A DNA stretch of 64,000 bases, from assembly GCA_900539765.1 (NCBI GenBank), contig UQDF01000001.1, positions 1 through 64,000 on the forward strand. Reading direction: 5' to 3'. Under the pieces are notes generated by a model that saw only the letters and a list, made by a program, of their open reading frames with translations, searched no databases and was not told the DNA's origin. Below, one piece after another: positions 52,488 through 61,470 of the stretch. Made by a program: the position numbers and the translations under genes. Position 1 is the stretch's first letter; the number at the start of each line of letters is the position of its first letter. Source of the DNA: an uncultured Porphyromonas sp. GTDB lineage: Bacteria; Bacteroidota; Bacteroidia; Bacteroidales; Porphyromonadaceae.

Positions 52488-52833
52488 AGAGATTTGATAG
52501 GTTTGTAGGTGTCGGATTGTCAGTATTGCTATGAGGATGACTCCATATCAAGATACGAATCACCTTATTTGTAGCTACGAAGATACAAAAAAGAGTAGAG
52601 ACGCCAACGGTTTCCTCCGCATGGCACTACAGTTTCACCTAGGTGGCACTGATAGTTGCGTTGATTTATCGATGAAGGTTGCTCCTACAATACAATAGTC
52701 ACTGGGGAGAAACGAAATATCCGCGTGGAGATCGTTTTTCCCTTGCCTGCTCCCCGTTACTAGGATGTCGGTATTGCATATCTTCTAAAAGATTCCGACC
52801 TTTGCCCTCGGTTAATAATACATACAACTAAAC
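52488..52833. other. 346-bp divergent intergenic region
   Basis: Upstream region of both neighbours. A minus-strand TATCTTCG (52578-52585) and a plus-strand GACCTTTG (52797-52804) are imperfect -7 boxes. Near 52715-52735 a short stretch (AATATCCGCGTGGAGA) recalls the CACGTG element and may be a worn fragment. I see no gene. Confidence 0.55.
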
Positions 52834-53418
52834 ATGAAGAAACTTTTTACACTTTCTGCAGGGCTACTACTCGCCCTCTTCTGGAGCTGTGTCTCTCTAC
52901 AGGCACAGACCACAACTGACGAGCACGACCACCACGCATCGTGGTTTGTAGGTGGTGTCGCTAGCTTTTGGATCGATAGTGATGCCGATAAGACATCGCT
53001 AGAGTTTCATCCTGAACTCGGTTACTTCCTAAACGATACGTGGGCCGTAGGTCTCATCGCTGGCTATGGACTGGAGTCGCACGAGGTCGCTGGTGAGAAG
53101 GTGCTACAGCACGAGGTGTCGATCTCACCTTTCGTTCGTTACTACTACCTACATAGAGGACCGTTCAATCTCTATGTAGACGGCAATGTGGGTTACAGTT
53201 ACGAGACCTCTAAGGGTGATAGCCACCACGGCTTTGAGGTAGGCCTGCGCCCAGGCGCCTGCCTAGACCTTGCAGAGGGGTTGTGCCTCTGTATGCGTAT
53301 GGGCTTCTTGGGCTACCGCAAGAGCTATCACGGTGAGGAGCCTGGTGTGCCTTCGAATGGCTTCGGGCTATCCTTCACCCCTGAGCACTTGATGATCGGA
53401 TTGGAGCTAGAGTTCTAG
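52834..53418 (+). CDS. Outer-membrane beta-barrel protein
   Basis: A 194-residue exported protein: signal peptide (about 1-25, ending QAQ), a His-rich EHDHHASW start of the mature part, then eight or so amphipathic strands ([34 protein letters not shown] and so on) closing with LMIGLELEF, as in small OmpX/OMP_b-brl barrels. Role unknown. It converges on engB and the two stop codons overlap by 4 bp (CTAG). Confidence 0.78.
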   Translation: MKKLFTLSAGLLLALFWSCVSLQAQTTTDEHDHHASWFVGGVASFWIDSDADKTSLEFHPELGYFLNDTWAVGLIAGYGLESHEVAGEKVLQHEVSISPFVRYYYLHRGPFNLYVDGNVGYSYETSKGDSHHGFEVGLRPGACLDLAEGLCLCMRMGFLGYRKSYHGEEPGVPSNGFGLSFTPEHLMIGLELEF

Positions 53419-54026
53419 CCCTCTAGCTCAGCTATCATACGATTGAGCTGATCAATATAATCTAGGAGTTCGTCACGCCCCATACCAGTCGACGCACTGG
53501 TCACGAAGAGGGGCGGCAGCTCCTCCCAATCTTCCAGTAGACGAGATCGGTAAGCCTCTACAGCCTCGCGCTGTACCTGCTTGCCGATCTTGTCGGCTTT
53601 AGTAAAGACGATACTGAAGGGGATGCCTTTTTCGCCCATCTCGTTGATAAACTCTAGGTCGATGCGCTGCGGCTCATGGCGGATATCCACGAGGACGAAG
53701 AGGTTGACCAAAGCTTCGCGCTTCGATACGTACTGATTGATCAGCTTGCGAAACTGCTCCCGCTGCTCGAGGCTCCGACGTGCATAGCCGTAGCCAGGCA
53801 GGTCCACGAGATGCCACGACTCATTGATCAGAAAGTGGTTGATGAGTTGCGTCTTACCTGGCTTTTGTGAGGTCATCGCTAGCCCTTTGTACCCTGTGAG
53901 CATGTTGATGAGCGAGGACTTGCCCACGTTGGAGCGCCCGATGAAGGCGTACTCGGGGAGGATACTCTGAGGGCAAGACTTCACTGAAGGGCTGCTCTGT
54001 ACGAAGGTGGCGGAGTGTATTAACAT
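53415..54026 (-). CDS. engB: Ribosome biogenesis GTPase EngB (YihA/YsxC)
   Basis: A 203-residue TRAFAC GTPase needed for large ribosomal subunit maturation. G1 is GRSNVGKSS (30-38), G2 region PGKTQ, G3 DLPGYGYA, G4 TKADK, and G5 near TSAS. Length is typical. Confidence 0.94.
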   Translation of the reverse strand: MLIHSATFVQSSPSVKSCPQSILPEYAFIGRSNVGKSSLINMLTGYKGLAMTSQKPGKTQLINHFLINESWHLVDLPGYGYARRSLEQREQFRKLINQYVSKREALVNLFVLVDIRHEPQRIDLEFINEMGEKGIPFSIVFTKADKIGKQVQREAVEAYRSRLLEDWEELPPLFVTSASTGMGRDELLDYIDQLNRMIAELEG

Positions 54027-54063
54027 TGTGGTTTTGGTCTGGGTAAGTGAATAGATAGGTGCT

Positions 54064-54624
54064 TTAGACTAATGTGCTGGGCACCTGAAACTGCTCGTGC
54101 ATCTCGTCGAAGCGGGCTAAGGATTCGGCACCATACTTGGCAAGCGAGGTGCGCACCTTCTCCAGGGGCTTCTGATGCTCTATCTGGCTCTTGGAGTAAA
54201 ACTTATCGGCATAGCAGATGACTCGCTCCTCGATGCTCTGGGGCATATAGAGGCGGTCGGTCGGGAGGTCTAGCCCACGAGCGCGGATGGTCTCGCTGTC
54301 TAGTCCTGTGCCAGTGTGTCGCTCGGCAACCTGAGCATGACGCTCCAGTCCTAGCTGGCGTAGTAGCTCGCCGCCAAGGTAGCCATGCCGTAAGTAGGGC
54401 TCGGTGCCGTAGCACCCGATCGTGGGGGTGTTGGTGAGGTAGATGCCTATGTCGTGGAGCATGGCTCCCTCGTAGACAAATCGCTCATCGCACGCTAGCT
54501 CGGGGTGCTGACGTACAACCTCAAGCGCCAACTCGGCAACCTGCTGGCTGTGGGTCAGCAGGATGCGGTAGCCGAGCGTGTCGGTAGGGTAGTAACGCTC
54601 GATAATCTGTATGGGGTCAATCAT
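54064..54624 (-). CDS. HD domain phosphohydrolase
   Basis: A 186-residue HD-superfamily protein. The metal ligands are visible: H25 in [15 protein letters not shown] in [11 protein letters not shown] and later HTGTGL and YADKFYS. The size and HDIG-type motif fit small nucleotide or phosphate-ester hydrolases. The substrate is unknown. The start lies inside the end of the alpha-2-macroglobulin gene (8-bp overlap), so it is translated from the same message. Confidence 0.8.
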   Translation of the reverse strand: MIDPIQIIERYYPTDTLGYRILLTHSQQVAELALEVVRQHPELACDERFVYEGAMLHDIGIYLTNTPTIGCYGTEPYLRHGYLGGELLRQLGLERHAQVAERHTGTGLDSETIRARGLDLPTDRLYMPQSIEERVICYADKFYSKSQIEHQKPLEKVRTSLAKYGAESLARFDEMHEQFQVPSTLV

Positions 54625-57600
54625 TTGCTATTACGGTGTAAGGGGTTGGCATAGCGGTCTGAGCGGAGTACTCGGTAGCGTAAGCGCACTGAGCCTGCGT
54701 GATTCCGCGCTGGTAGATGCCTGGACGTACCACGCTCTGCTCGTAGCTGATCTCGTAGGAGCCACGGAGTAGACTATTGATATGGTATATCTGCGCATAG
54801 TGACGTGCCTCAACATAGTATCCTAGACCGCTCTGCCACTCGTAGTGACTGAGCTGCTCTAGTGGCTCACAGCATGCGGAGCGCATGTCTCGTATGGTGA
54901 CGAAGTCCAAATCACGACGTGTGGTGATGCGAAGCTTCGTGATGAGTACAGTCCCGACGGTGAGCTTTTCGCCAGACTGAATGGGTCGCTCTTGCAGTTG
55001 TCCATTGATCTCCTCACGAACGTAAGTCTTGCTCTCGATCATCAGTTCGCCTTGTCGCTCGGACACTTCGCTAAGTGGCTTCTCGCCAACGCTTAGGATG
55101 CCACCCCAGAGGATCGCTTGCGGGTCGCTGTGGGTGATGACGATGCTGCCCGTGCGGTCTAGTTGGCTAGGCTTGTATTGTAGTCCGCAGTAGGAGTTGG
55201 TCTCGACGCGCTCGGTCGTGCCATCGGCAAGAGGTATGGAGATGGTCACCTGGTCGTGCGTAGCCGTTTCCCCAGCGTTGTCCTCTAGGAGCGTGAGCAG
55301 TAGCTCTAGCTGCGTGAGGTTGGAAGCGCGCAGATTGGTGCGTAGGTACTCCATCGCCCAGCGACGCATCTGCTGTACTGTGTCGGGGTAGAGACCTAGC
55401 AGCTCGAAGAGTTCGATAGTCTCTCGCTGTAGCGACATAGAGCGGTCTCGCCAGAAGTAACCGCCTACGAGGGTGTTGGCAAAGAAAGCTCCCTGAGCCA
55501 CTTCGTAGGATAGGTGGTCGTGCAGTATCTCGGCGAGCTGTCGTGCTTGCGCTACGTTGCCCTGCTTGTAGAGCGTGTAGGCTGCTTGTGGCAGGGCGTA
55601 GAGGGGAAGTTGCTGCGCCTCTTTGACGAGGAGTGGCGTGAGGTAGTCGATGAGAGCCTTCGTGGTCGGCTCTTTTTGCAGATCCCTAGCGTCACGCCAG
55701 CGGTAGGAGAGGTAGAGCCACTCGGCACCCCACGCGGGGAGGGTAGGCTGTCGCTTGCTCTTGGCTAGCTCTTTCTTCATCTCTTGCATCTGCTTGGTCG
55801 TGGTGCGGTCGTAAGCCTGCCATCCACGGGAAAGCATAGAGGTTATCTCAAGGTTTGGCTCTAGCTCACTGACCGCTGCGAGGTAGTCGAGGATGAGCGG
55901 AGTGAGGTAAGAGGAGCTAGGCATGTCGGGGTACCACGACCAGTCTCCCGAACTGGTCTGTAGGTTGCGCAGCTGCGCTATGTCCTTAGTTGTGGTGCGC
56001 TCATTGGGTGCCTTGAAGAGTGTCCAAAGCTGCTCCTGTGCGCCGTCGAGCCATCGCTCGGTAGCACGCCAAGGAGTTTCGTCTAGCGGTAGGAGTGTGG
56101 TCTCACGGTTGCTGGTCAACTTGTTGGCGCCCTCGGATGCTTTCGCTTGAGCCTGTGCCTGAACCCACTGAGCTATCTCCGGCTGGCGTAGCAGTTGCTG
56201 CGTACGGGTCAAGGTGTAGATGCGGAGAACCGTATTGATAGCGTCTCGCTCCTCATTGTTAAAGAGGATCGGCAGTTGCTGCAGAGCGAAGTAGCGTGGA
56301 TTGCTCCAGAGCTGTAGGTGTAGCGAAGCTGACGGATCGCTTGCTTTGCCTAGCAATGCGCTGAGCGGGTAGGAGTAGCTCTCCTGCTTGTCCCACGCGA
56401 AGGGGATACTCTCGACGGTGCGTACCGTCGCTGGCTGTACGGGGATGACGTACTCCTCGCCATCGCTGAGTGCTCCGCTGACGAAGTAAACCTGCACCCG
56501 CAGTGCTGAGAGGTCAGGCAGAGCGGGTAGAGCGATGGCATAAGGTGTCACGCCACTGGCGGGAACGGTGAGAGCCAGCTCCCGTGTGCCGTCGGCAAGT
56601 GGTGTCGCCGTGCTGTCCGCCGCCAAAGCATCGTAAAGGACTAGTCGGAGGTTGCCACTGAGAGCCTCTTCGGTGAGGTTGCGAATCGACCCCGTCAGGT
56701 AAGCTTGGTCTCCCTGCATGAGGAAGCGTGGCTGCAGCGTCTTGACCATCAGCTGGCGATAGCTCTTGATGTCGGCCGTCGCAGCGCAGTCCGTCAGTCG
56801 GCTGTCGTAGCCAAAGAGCGCTAGGCGATAGCTGGAGAGCGCCTCGGGCATCTTGCCCGTAAAGGTGACAACGCCCTCGTCATCGGTGTAGAGGTTAGCT
56901 AAGAAGAAGGCGGTCTGAGAGAAGTCCTTTCGCAGATTAGGCGTAACGTCTGTGACTTTCTCCTCGGCTAGTCTGTTTTCGCTCATATCTTCCACTAAGA
57001 CTTCATCATTAGCTAGCCCCATCACTTCACCCTCTATGGAGGCGCTCTTAGCAAGAGCCATCTCCGGATAAGCGCCTCCTCCATAGCCATAAGCCATCGG
57101 GTAGTAATCCTTCATATCGAAGCCAAAGCAAGGGTTCGGACTGACATAATGAAGGTAGAGCGGTATGTATTGAGCCAAGCGATCGATGCTGTGCGAACGT
57201 AGGCTCTCCAAGGCAGCGTCATACATCCACGCCATGACGGGGATGCGACGCGCCGGCGTGCCATCGCTGTAGGTGAGGCGAGCTTGCCATGTGTGGGTCT
57301 CGCCAGCGAGGAGCTTGTCGGGTATCTCGATCCACGAGAGTTGCAGGGTCGGCTGGTCAGCCGTATAGCGATACTCGAAGCTCTGAGAGCTGTAGCGTCC
57401 GTTGCGTACGCAGTAGAGTTCTATGCGGATCTGCCCCTTGGGGTCGACACTCTTGGGGAGCGTCGGCTGCCAGCGTCCTACCTGTTGAGCGGGGAGCGCG
57501 GGGAGCTGTCCGTAGATAGCGGGCTGGTCTACCGTATTGATGACGTAGTAGATCGACTGCTCGCTCTCGTTGCTGGCGTAGTATATCGTAGGTGCGCCAC

Positions 57601-60364
57601 CTCGTGGATATTCCTCCGAGGGCGAAGCTGCCCAGAGCGTGCTTTGTATCGGTAGACGCTTGTCACGCTCTGCAAAGAGGACAATCTCTTGCTCTTCCTT
57701 TAGCGTTTCGCCCGTCTTATCGTGGTAAATGTAAGTCAAGCGGTAGGAACCCGAGGGTAGTCGAAGCCACTCAGCGGGCAGGTGTTGCTTCTCGTTGGCA
57801 GGGACCTCCACCGACCAAGAGCTTGTCGTATCAGCGAGCGAGGTGAGTCGTAGCTCTAGCATCGTGGCTATGGGAGCTTCGTCATCGTTGGTCACACGAA
57901 TGGTAAAAGTCTCTGCCCCCTCCTTGAAGAAGGTCTCCGCCCCCTCGTACTCCATAGATACAGGTGTCGAGCCGATCCAAATAGATCGCTCTAGTCGCTG
58001 CGTCTCGCCACTAGGCGCCGTGATGGTTACCTCTATATGGTAGGTGTGTAGGCTCCAAGGCTGCGGGTTCTGACGTATAGCCTCGGTGCGTAAGTCTGAG
58101 AGGGTAATCGGAAACTCAAAGCTCCCATCCTGCTCATTGATCTGGAGCGTGCCAGAGGTGAGTAATTGATCGGGAACATCCTCACCGAACCACCAGTTTC
58201 TATAGCTTCCCGTCACGCTGTAGGTTATAGAAGCCTCTGCGAGCGGATAGCCGCTGTAAGTCATCGCAGAGCCACGGACGGAGATCGTGTCTTCCAGCTT
58301 CATCGCCACCTCGGGCAGGGTCAAGGCACCCTTAAAGCTCGGACGCTTATACTCCGCTACATGAATGGTTGTCTCATATTCGTCGAAATCATCTAGATCG
58401 CTATCACAAGAGACCTCAATGGTGTAGCCGCCCGTCATCGCCTCTTTGGGCAGCTGGAGGGTCGTATGAAGACGTCCCCACTGATCAGTCTGGACTATGA
58501 TAGAGTCGATCGTGTCGCCCTGAGGCGTGTATAGTTTGATGGTCAGGTCAAGCTTGGGCAGCACCGTCGCTTGCTTCGGGTCGTAGCCCCTTCGGTAAGC
58601 GACAGCGTAAAGCTCTATCGCATCACCCAGCTCGTAGATACTTCTATCGGTCTGTAGGAGCGCCGTGCTTAACGTCTTGGATAGCTGAAAAGTGCCACGC
58701 TTGCCACGGTAGTTGTACTGGTAGCCACAAGTGGGTAAGAGCAACCGATTGTCTGCACTCTCCACCAGAAAAATTTCAGAACGATCTCGCTTCGCCGGCT
58801 GAGGCGTTGCAAAGATACCGAGCTTGTCGGGTGTTCGCTTGCTAATCTTGTCCAGTGTAGGCTTATAGTTCGAGTGCCACCCTGAGCGCTTGTCCCCATA
58901 GCTCCACAGCTGTATGGACTCAGTCTGAGCTTGCCCCGTGAGGGCATTCAGCAGTTGAGTCTTTCCGTTGCCGAGGTTCAGCGTCCATAGGTCGCTTATG
59001 GTGCAGTCGTGGATAGTTGTATTGGTCTTTTTTATATACTCTACTTGTTTTGCCTCTGTCGTGTGATGAGCGACCGCTTGCAGGCGATAGTGTCCCGTTG
59101 GTAGGGTGGGGAGCTCTATCGAGTCACACTGTAGCACCATCGCCTCCAAACCTTGCTTCCCCTGATATGTGTGACTCCAGACGAGCTTAGCTTGCTCGGG
59201 AATAGTTTGTCCTTCCGCCTTGATAGCGTCTTGTGGCGTAAGCGCAAAGAGCTTTAGCTCTAGTCGCTCCACATTGCTCATTTGAAGCTCTACAAACCCT
59301 AGATGGTCAGCTAAAATAAAGTTAGGGAAGAAGATATTTAGATGTGGGGTAAAGAGTTGTCGGCGGATCCCCTTACAGAACTCAGGGTACTTGCCCTGCT
59401 TGTCTAGCCACTCCAGGTAAGGCGTGATGAAGTGGTAGGCACGCAAAGGGTCAGAGCCGTTGGCATAGTAGTAGTGGAAGAGTCGCTTGTATATTTCCAT
59501 CGTCTCAAGGTGCATCTGCTGGCTCTGCTGGAGTAAGCCCTCTAGCCGCTTCGCTACGGTACTGGAAGCTGTGCCACGGGTTGTCTCCTCGAGGGTTACC
59601 GCTTGGTAAAGGGCGTAGAGCCTAGCCCCCTCGTCTGCTTGCTGGAATTGATCCTCCGTCAGGAGCGCACCGATCCGATCCGACCAAGTGGGTATGCGTC
59701 CGAGCTTTTGCTCTAGCTGATGCAACAGAGAGATAGGAAGAACCTTCAGCAGGTGGCTTATGAGCGTATAGCTACCCTCTTTGGGAAGGCGATCAGCGTA
59801 GAGCTCAGCGGATAGTTGCTTCGCCTCTTGCCGTGGTATCACCTTGTAGAGCTCAGCACTGGGAGCGAAAGCTATCTCCAGCAATGGATCAATAGCTTTC
59901 AAATAGTCCGCCTCACTCCAGTAGCGAGGCGTGAAGTTGTCTTGCTCTTGGGTCGTGATGCTTAGTCCCTCTGACCTAAAGCTCCAATCAGAGCTCTTGA
60001 CGATATACTCCCGTGCTATGTATAGAGCGAGGAAGCGCTGATCCCGCTCTGACAATTTATCCCGTCCTTGCCACGTGGTGTGGAGTAGGGGGAACTGCTC
60101 CAGCAGACGATTGTAGTCTAATCTGCGAAGAGCCGTCTTGTGCGCCTCCAGAGCCTCGATCGTGTAGTAAAGATTGCCCTCACGGAGAGCCTGAGTGGCG
60201 AGTCGTTCAGCGCAGGAGAGCGCCTGCGTCGGCAGACGCTTCTTCTGTAAATCCTGTAGCTCCTTGTAAAGAGCTTGGCTAGATGTGGCGGGTTGCTGTG
60301 CCATAGTCATAGTGACAGATAGTAAAGTGGCAAACAATATACATAGTGTGGTGCGAAGTCTCAT
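54617..60364 (-). CDS. Alpha-2-macroglobulin family protein, no thioester motif
   Basis: A 1915-residue exported protein. The signal peptide begins at Met 60364 (MRLRTTLCILFATLLSVTM); the frame stays open 19 codons further, but that part lacks a signal. An N-terminal helical region (about 25-350) is followed by macroglobulin domains (YELGDAIELYAVAYRRGYD marks the MG2 type), an A2M domain (TAFFLANLYTDDEGVVTFTG, PEALSSYRLALFGY near 1190) and a C-terminal alpha-toroid-like region. No CGEQ thioester is present, which is common in this subgroup. Such proteins are thought to trap proteases in the periplasm; here a protective or structural role is inferred. It is probably membrane- or surface-associated. 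Confidence 0.85.
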   Translation of the reverse strand: MRLRTTLCILFATLLSVTMTMAQQPATSSQALYKELQDLQKKRLPTQALSCAERLATQALREGNLYYTIEALEAHKTALRRLDYNRLLEQFPLLHTTWQGRDKLSERDQRFLALYIAREYIVKSSDWSFRSEGLSITTQEQDNFTPRYWSEADYLKAIDPLLEIAFAPSAELYKVIPRQEAKQLSAELYADRLPKEGSYTLISHLLKVLPISLLHQLEQKLGRIPTWSDRIGALLTEDQFQQADEGARLYALYQAVTLEETTRGTASSTVAKRLEGLLQQSQQMHLETMEIYKRLFHYYYANGSDPLRAYHFITPYLEWLDKQGKYPEFCKGIRRQLFTPHLNIFFPNFILADHLGFVELQMSNVERLELKLFALTPQDAIKAEGQTIPEQAKLVWSHTYQGKQGLEAMVLQCDSIELPTLPTGHYRLQAVAHHTTEAKQVEYIKKTNTTIHDCTISDLWTLNLGNGKTQLLNALTGQAQTESIQLWSYGDKRSGWHSNYKPTLDKISKRTPDKLGIFATPQPAKRDRSEIFLVESADNRLLLPTCGYQYNYRGKRGTFQLSKTLSTALLQTDRSIYELGDAIELYAVAYRRGYDPKQATVLPKLDLTIKLYTPQGDTIDSIIVQTDQWGRLHTTLQLPKEAMTGGYTIEVSCDSDLDDFDEYETTIHVAEYKRPSFKGALTLPEVAMKLEDTISVRGSAMTYSGYPLAEASITYSVTGSYRNWWFGEDVPDQLLTSGTLQINEQDGSFEFPITLSDLRTEAIRQNPQPWSLHTYHIEVTITAPSGETQRLERSIWIGSTPVSMEYEGAETFFKEGAETFTIRVTNDDEAPIATMLELRLTSLADTTSSWSVEVPANEKQHLPAEWLRLPSGSYRLTYIYHDKTGETLKEEQEIVLFAERDKRLPIQSTLWAASPSEEYPRGGAPTIYYASNESEQSIYYVINTVDQPAIYGQLPALPAQQVGRWQPTLPKSVDPKGQIRIELYCVRNGRYSSQSFEYRYTADQPTLQLSWIEIPDKLLAGETHTWQARLTYSDGTPARRIPVMAWMYDAALESLRSHSIDRLAQYIPLYLHYVSPNPCFGFDMKDYYPMAYGYGGGAYPEMALAKSASIEGEVMGLANDEVLVEDMSENRLAEEKVTDVTPNLRKDFSQTAFFLANLYTDDEGVVTFTGKMPEALSSYRLALFGYDSRLTDCAATADIKSYRQLMVKTLQPRFLMQGDQAYLTGSIRNLTEEALSGNLRLVLYDALAADSTATPLADGTRELALTVPASGVTPYAIALPALPDLSALRVQVYFVSGALSDGEEYVIPVQPATVRTVESIPFAWDKQESYSYPLSALLGKASDPSASLHLQLWSNPRYFALQQLPILFNNEERDAINTVLRIYTLTRTQQLLRQPEIAQWVQAQAQAKASEGANKLTSNRETTLLPLDETPWRATERWLDGAQEQLWTLFKAPNERTTTKDIAQLRNLQTSSGDWSWYPDMPSSSYLTPLILDYLAAVSELEPNLEITSMLSRGWQAYDRTTTKQMQEMKKELAKSKRQPTLPAWGAEWLYLSYRWRDARDLQKEPTTKALIDYLTPLLVKEAQQLPLYALPQAAYTLYKQGNVAQARQLAEILHDHLSYEVAQGAFFANTLVGGYFWRDRSMSLQRETIELFELLGLYPDTVQQMRRWAMEYLRTNLRASNLTQLELLLTLLEDNAGETATHDQVTISIPLADGTTERVETNSYCGLQYKPSQLDRTGSIVITHSDPQAILWGGILSVGEKPLSEVSERQGELMIESKTYVREEINGQLQERPIQSGEKLTVGTVLITKLRITTRRDLDFVTIRDMRSACCEPLEQLSHYEWQSGLGYYVEARHYAQIYHINSLLRGSYEISYEQSVVRPGIYQRGITQAQCAYATEYSAQTAMPTPYTVIAND

Positions 60365-60424
60365 AATACAATCTTGTTTCTTTGATACCCCGAAGTTACT
60401 CGAAAAGATACAAACAAGCAAGAG

Positions 60425-60481
60425 AGGGCATCCCTAAACTTCGCAAATCTTATGAGTAATGACTGGTAGGGGGGATGCCCT
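60425..60481. repeat. Hairpin 1 of the island
   Basis: AGGGCATCCC and GGGATGCCCT form a perfect 10-bp stem with a 37-nt loop. Confidence 0.75.
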
Positions 60482-60484
60482 GCG

Positions 60485-60569
60485 AGTGTCTAGTGGGAAG
60501 GGCGTCCGTTGTGTCAAAGATTACTGCATCGTGACTTTAACGGGGACGGACGCCCTCTCGCTAGACACT
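60485..60569. repeat. Nested hairpin 2 of the island
   Basis: Outer arms AGTGTCTAG (60485-60493) and CTAGACACT (60561-60569) enclose inner arms AGGGCGTCCGT (60499-60509) and ACGGACGCCCT (60546-60556), all perfect, so the 85-bp piece can fold as one long stem with a central bulge. Confidence 0.8.
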
Positions 60570-60642
60570 AGCCGAGCGTCCCTACAAAGGGTTACTCGTC
60601 TCGTTGTTGTGCAATAAGACGAGTGCAGGTGACGGAGGAAGC

Positions 60643-60888
60643 GACCGCTTGCGGTCGGACGAATCATAGCCCCCAGTCGAAGGAGCAAAGCTCCGAACGA
60701 CTGGGGGACACAGGGGCGTATAAAGGGGGGACGACCTCCCCTGGCGGGAGGTCGGACTGGAGCTGTAGATTCGTCTAGTCCGACCCACAAGGGGTCGATA
60801 AATCAGGTGACGTCTAGCGTCCGTGGGTCGTTCGGAGCTTTGCCCCTCCGACCCACGGCTATGATTCGTCGGACCTCTTGCGAGGTCC
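60643..60888. repeat. Palindrome cluster with an outer inverted repeat
   Basis: Outer arms GACGAATCATAGCC (60658-60671) and GGCTATGATTCGTC (60857-60870) enclose four hairpins: CCCCCAGTCG..CGACTGGGGG (60670-60707), GACCTCCC..GGGAGGTC (60733-60753), GGTCGGACT..AGTCCGACC (60750-60785) and CCGTGGGTCG..CGACCCACGG (60821-60858). GACCGCTTGCGGTC (60643-60656) and GGACCTCTTGCGAGGTCC (60871-60888) flank it. The first and last inner hairpins carry related loop sequences in opposite orientation, so the unit is symmetrical overall. MITE-like or a compound repeat family are both possible. Confidence 0.75.
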
Positions 60889-61010
60889 TTCTGTGTGCGT
60901 CTGTCTATTATGCTGCTGGTATTACAGCGTTTGATGAGTGGAATTGTCGTGCTGACGTAGCTTGTGTAGGGGCGGACCTGCGTGTCCGCCCGCAGAATAG
61001 ACTACGCTCA

Positions 61011-61164
61011 GGTGAGGACAGGCGGACACATAGGTCCGCCCCTACGGTGGGATCCCCCACCCCGCTGAGCGGTTCACCCGAAGAGAAGTCGACCGAGCTT
61101 CCGAAACGAGAAAAAACTTCGCTTTTTACTTGCATATGAAATTAGAAAGCAGCGGGTTACACGT
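61011..61164 (+). repeat. 154-bp dispersed repeat, copy 2
   Basis: Aligned without gaps to 1-154 in direct orientation; see that entry. Directly before it, GGGCGGAC and GTCCGCCC form a further palindrome related to the one inside the repeat (GGCGGAC..GTCCGCC). Confidence 0.85.
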
Positions 61165-61198
61165 CTCCGATGATTCCGATTACTCCGATTACTCCTTC

Positions 61199-61220
61199 CC
61201 TCTAACCTCTAATCTCTAAA
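61199..61220 (-). repeat. Heptamer repeat tract, site 5
   Basis: CTCTAACCTCTAATCTCTAA: three reverse-form units directly next to copy C of the CACGTG element. Confidence 0.7.
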
Positions 61221-61227
61221 TCCCCCA

Positions 61228-61395
61228 ATCCCCACGTAGGGATTTCGAAATCCTCACGTGGGGAAAAAACATTCTCCACGTGGAGACGAAATAAAACTTC
61301 GGAGGAATCAATCGATAAGTCCGAGGAAATGATTCGCCTCCACGTAGAAAATAAAAAATAGCCACGTGGGAATTTGAGATCCTCCACGTGGCTAT
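61228..61395 (+). repeat. CACGTG hairpin element, copy C
   Basis: About 168 bp, same orientation as copy B. The terminal hairpin is ATAGCCACGTGG (61358-61369) with CCACGTGGCTAT (61384-61395). The first 21-bp unit is intact (AAACTTCGGAGGAATC), the second is worn (AAGTCCGAGGAAAT). It lies 76 bp past the nuclease gene stop. Confidence 0.88.
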
Positions 61396-61470
61396 CGTAC
61401 CAAAGTTGATTATGGACTATTTATGTCACTCGTATAACAAGCGTCCTGCAAGCACTGATTTGTTCTTTGT

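Larger units (their letters stand above)
60365..61470. other. About 1.1-kb gene-free island of hairpins and repeats
   Basis: Between the alpha-2-macroglobulin start and the nuclease gene end. From left: a minus-strand leader for the large gene, hairpins at 60425-60481 and 60485-60569, a cluster of palindromes at 60643-60888, another near 60970-60992, the second 154-bp repeat at 61011-61164, a short tandem (CCGATTACT) near 61165-61198, a heptamer tract at 61199-61220 and copy C of the CACGTG element at 61228-61395. Short frames in it read through the palindromes and do not look like proteins. Confidence 0.8.

Noticed and set aside
60521..61139. Several 60-110 codon frames in the hairpin island
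   Set aside because: They overlap on both strands, read through palindromes and show no signal, domain or coding pattern.
60643..61164. CRISPR array in the hairpin island
   Set aside because: The repeats are unequal, not regularly spaced and differ in sequence; no cas genes are in the window.
61202..61387. Minus-strand frame across CACGTG element copy C
   Set aside because: Translation of repeat DNA only.
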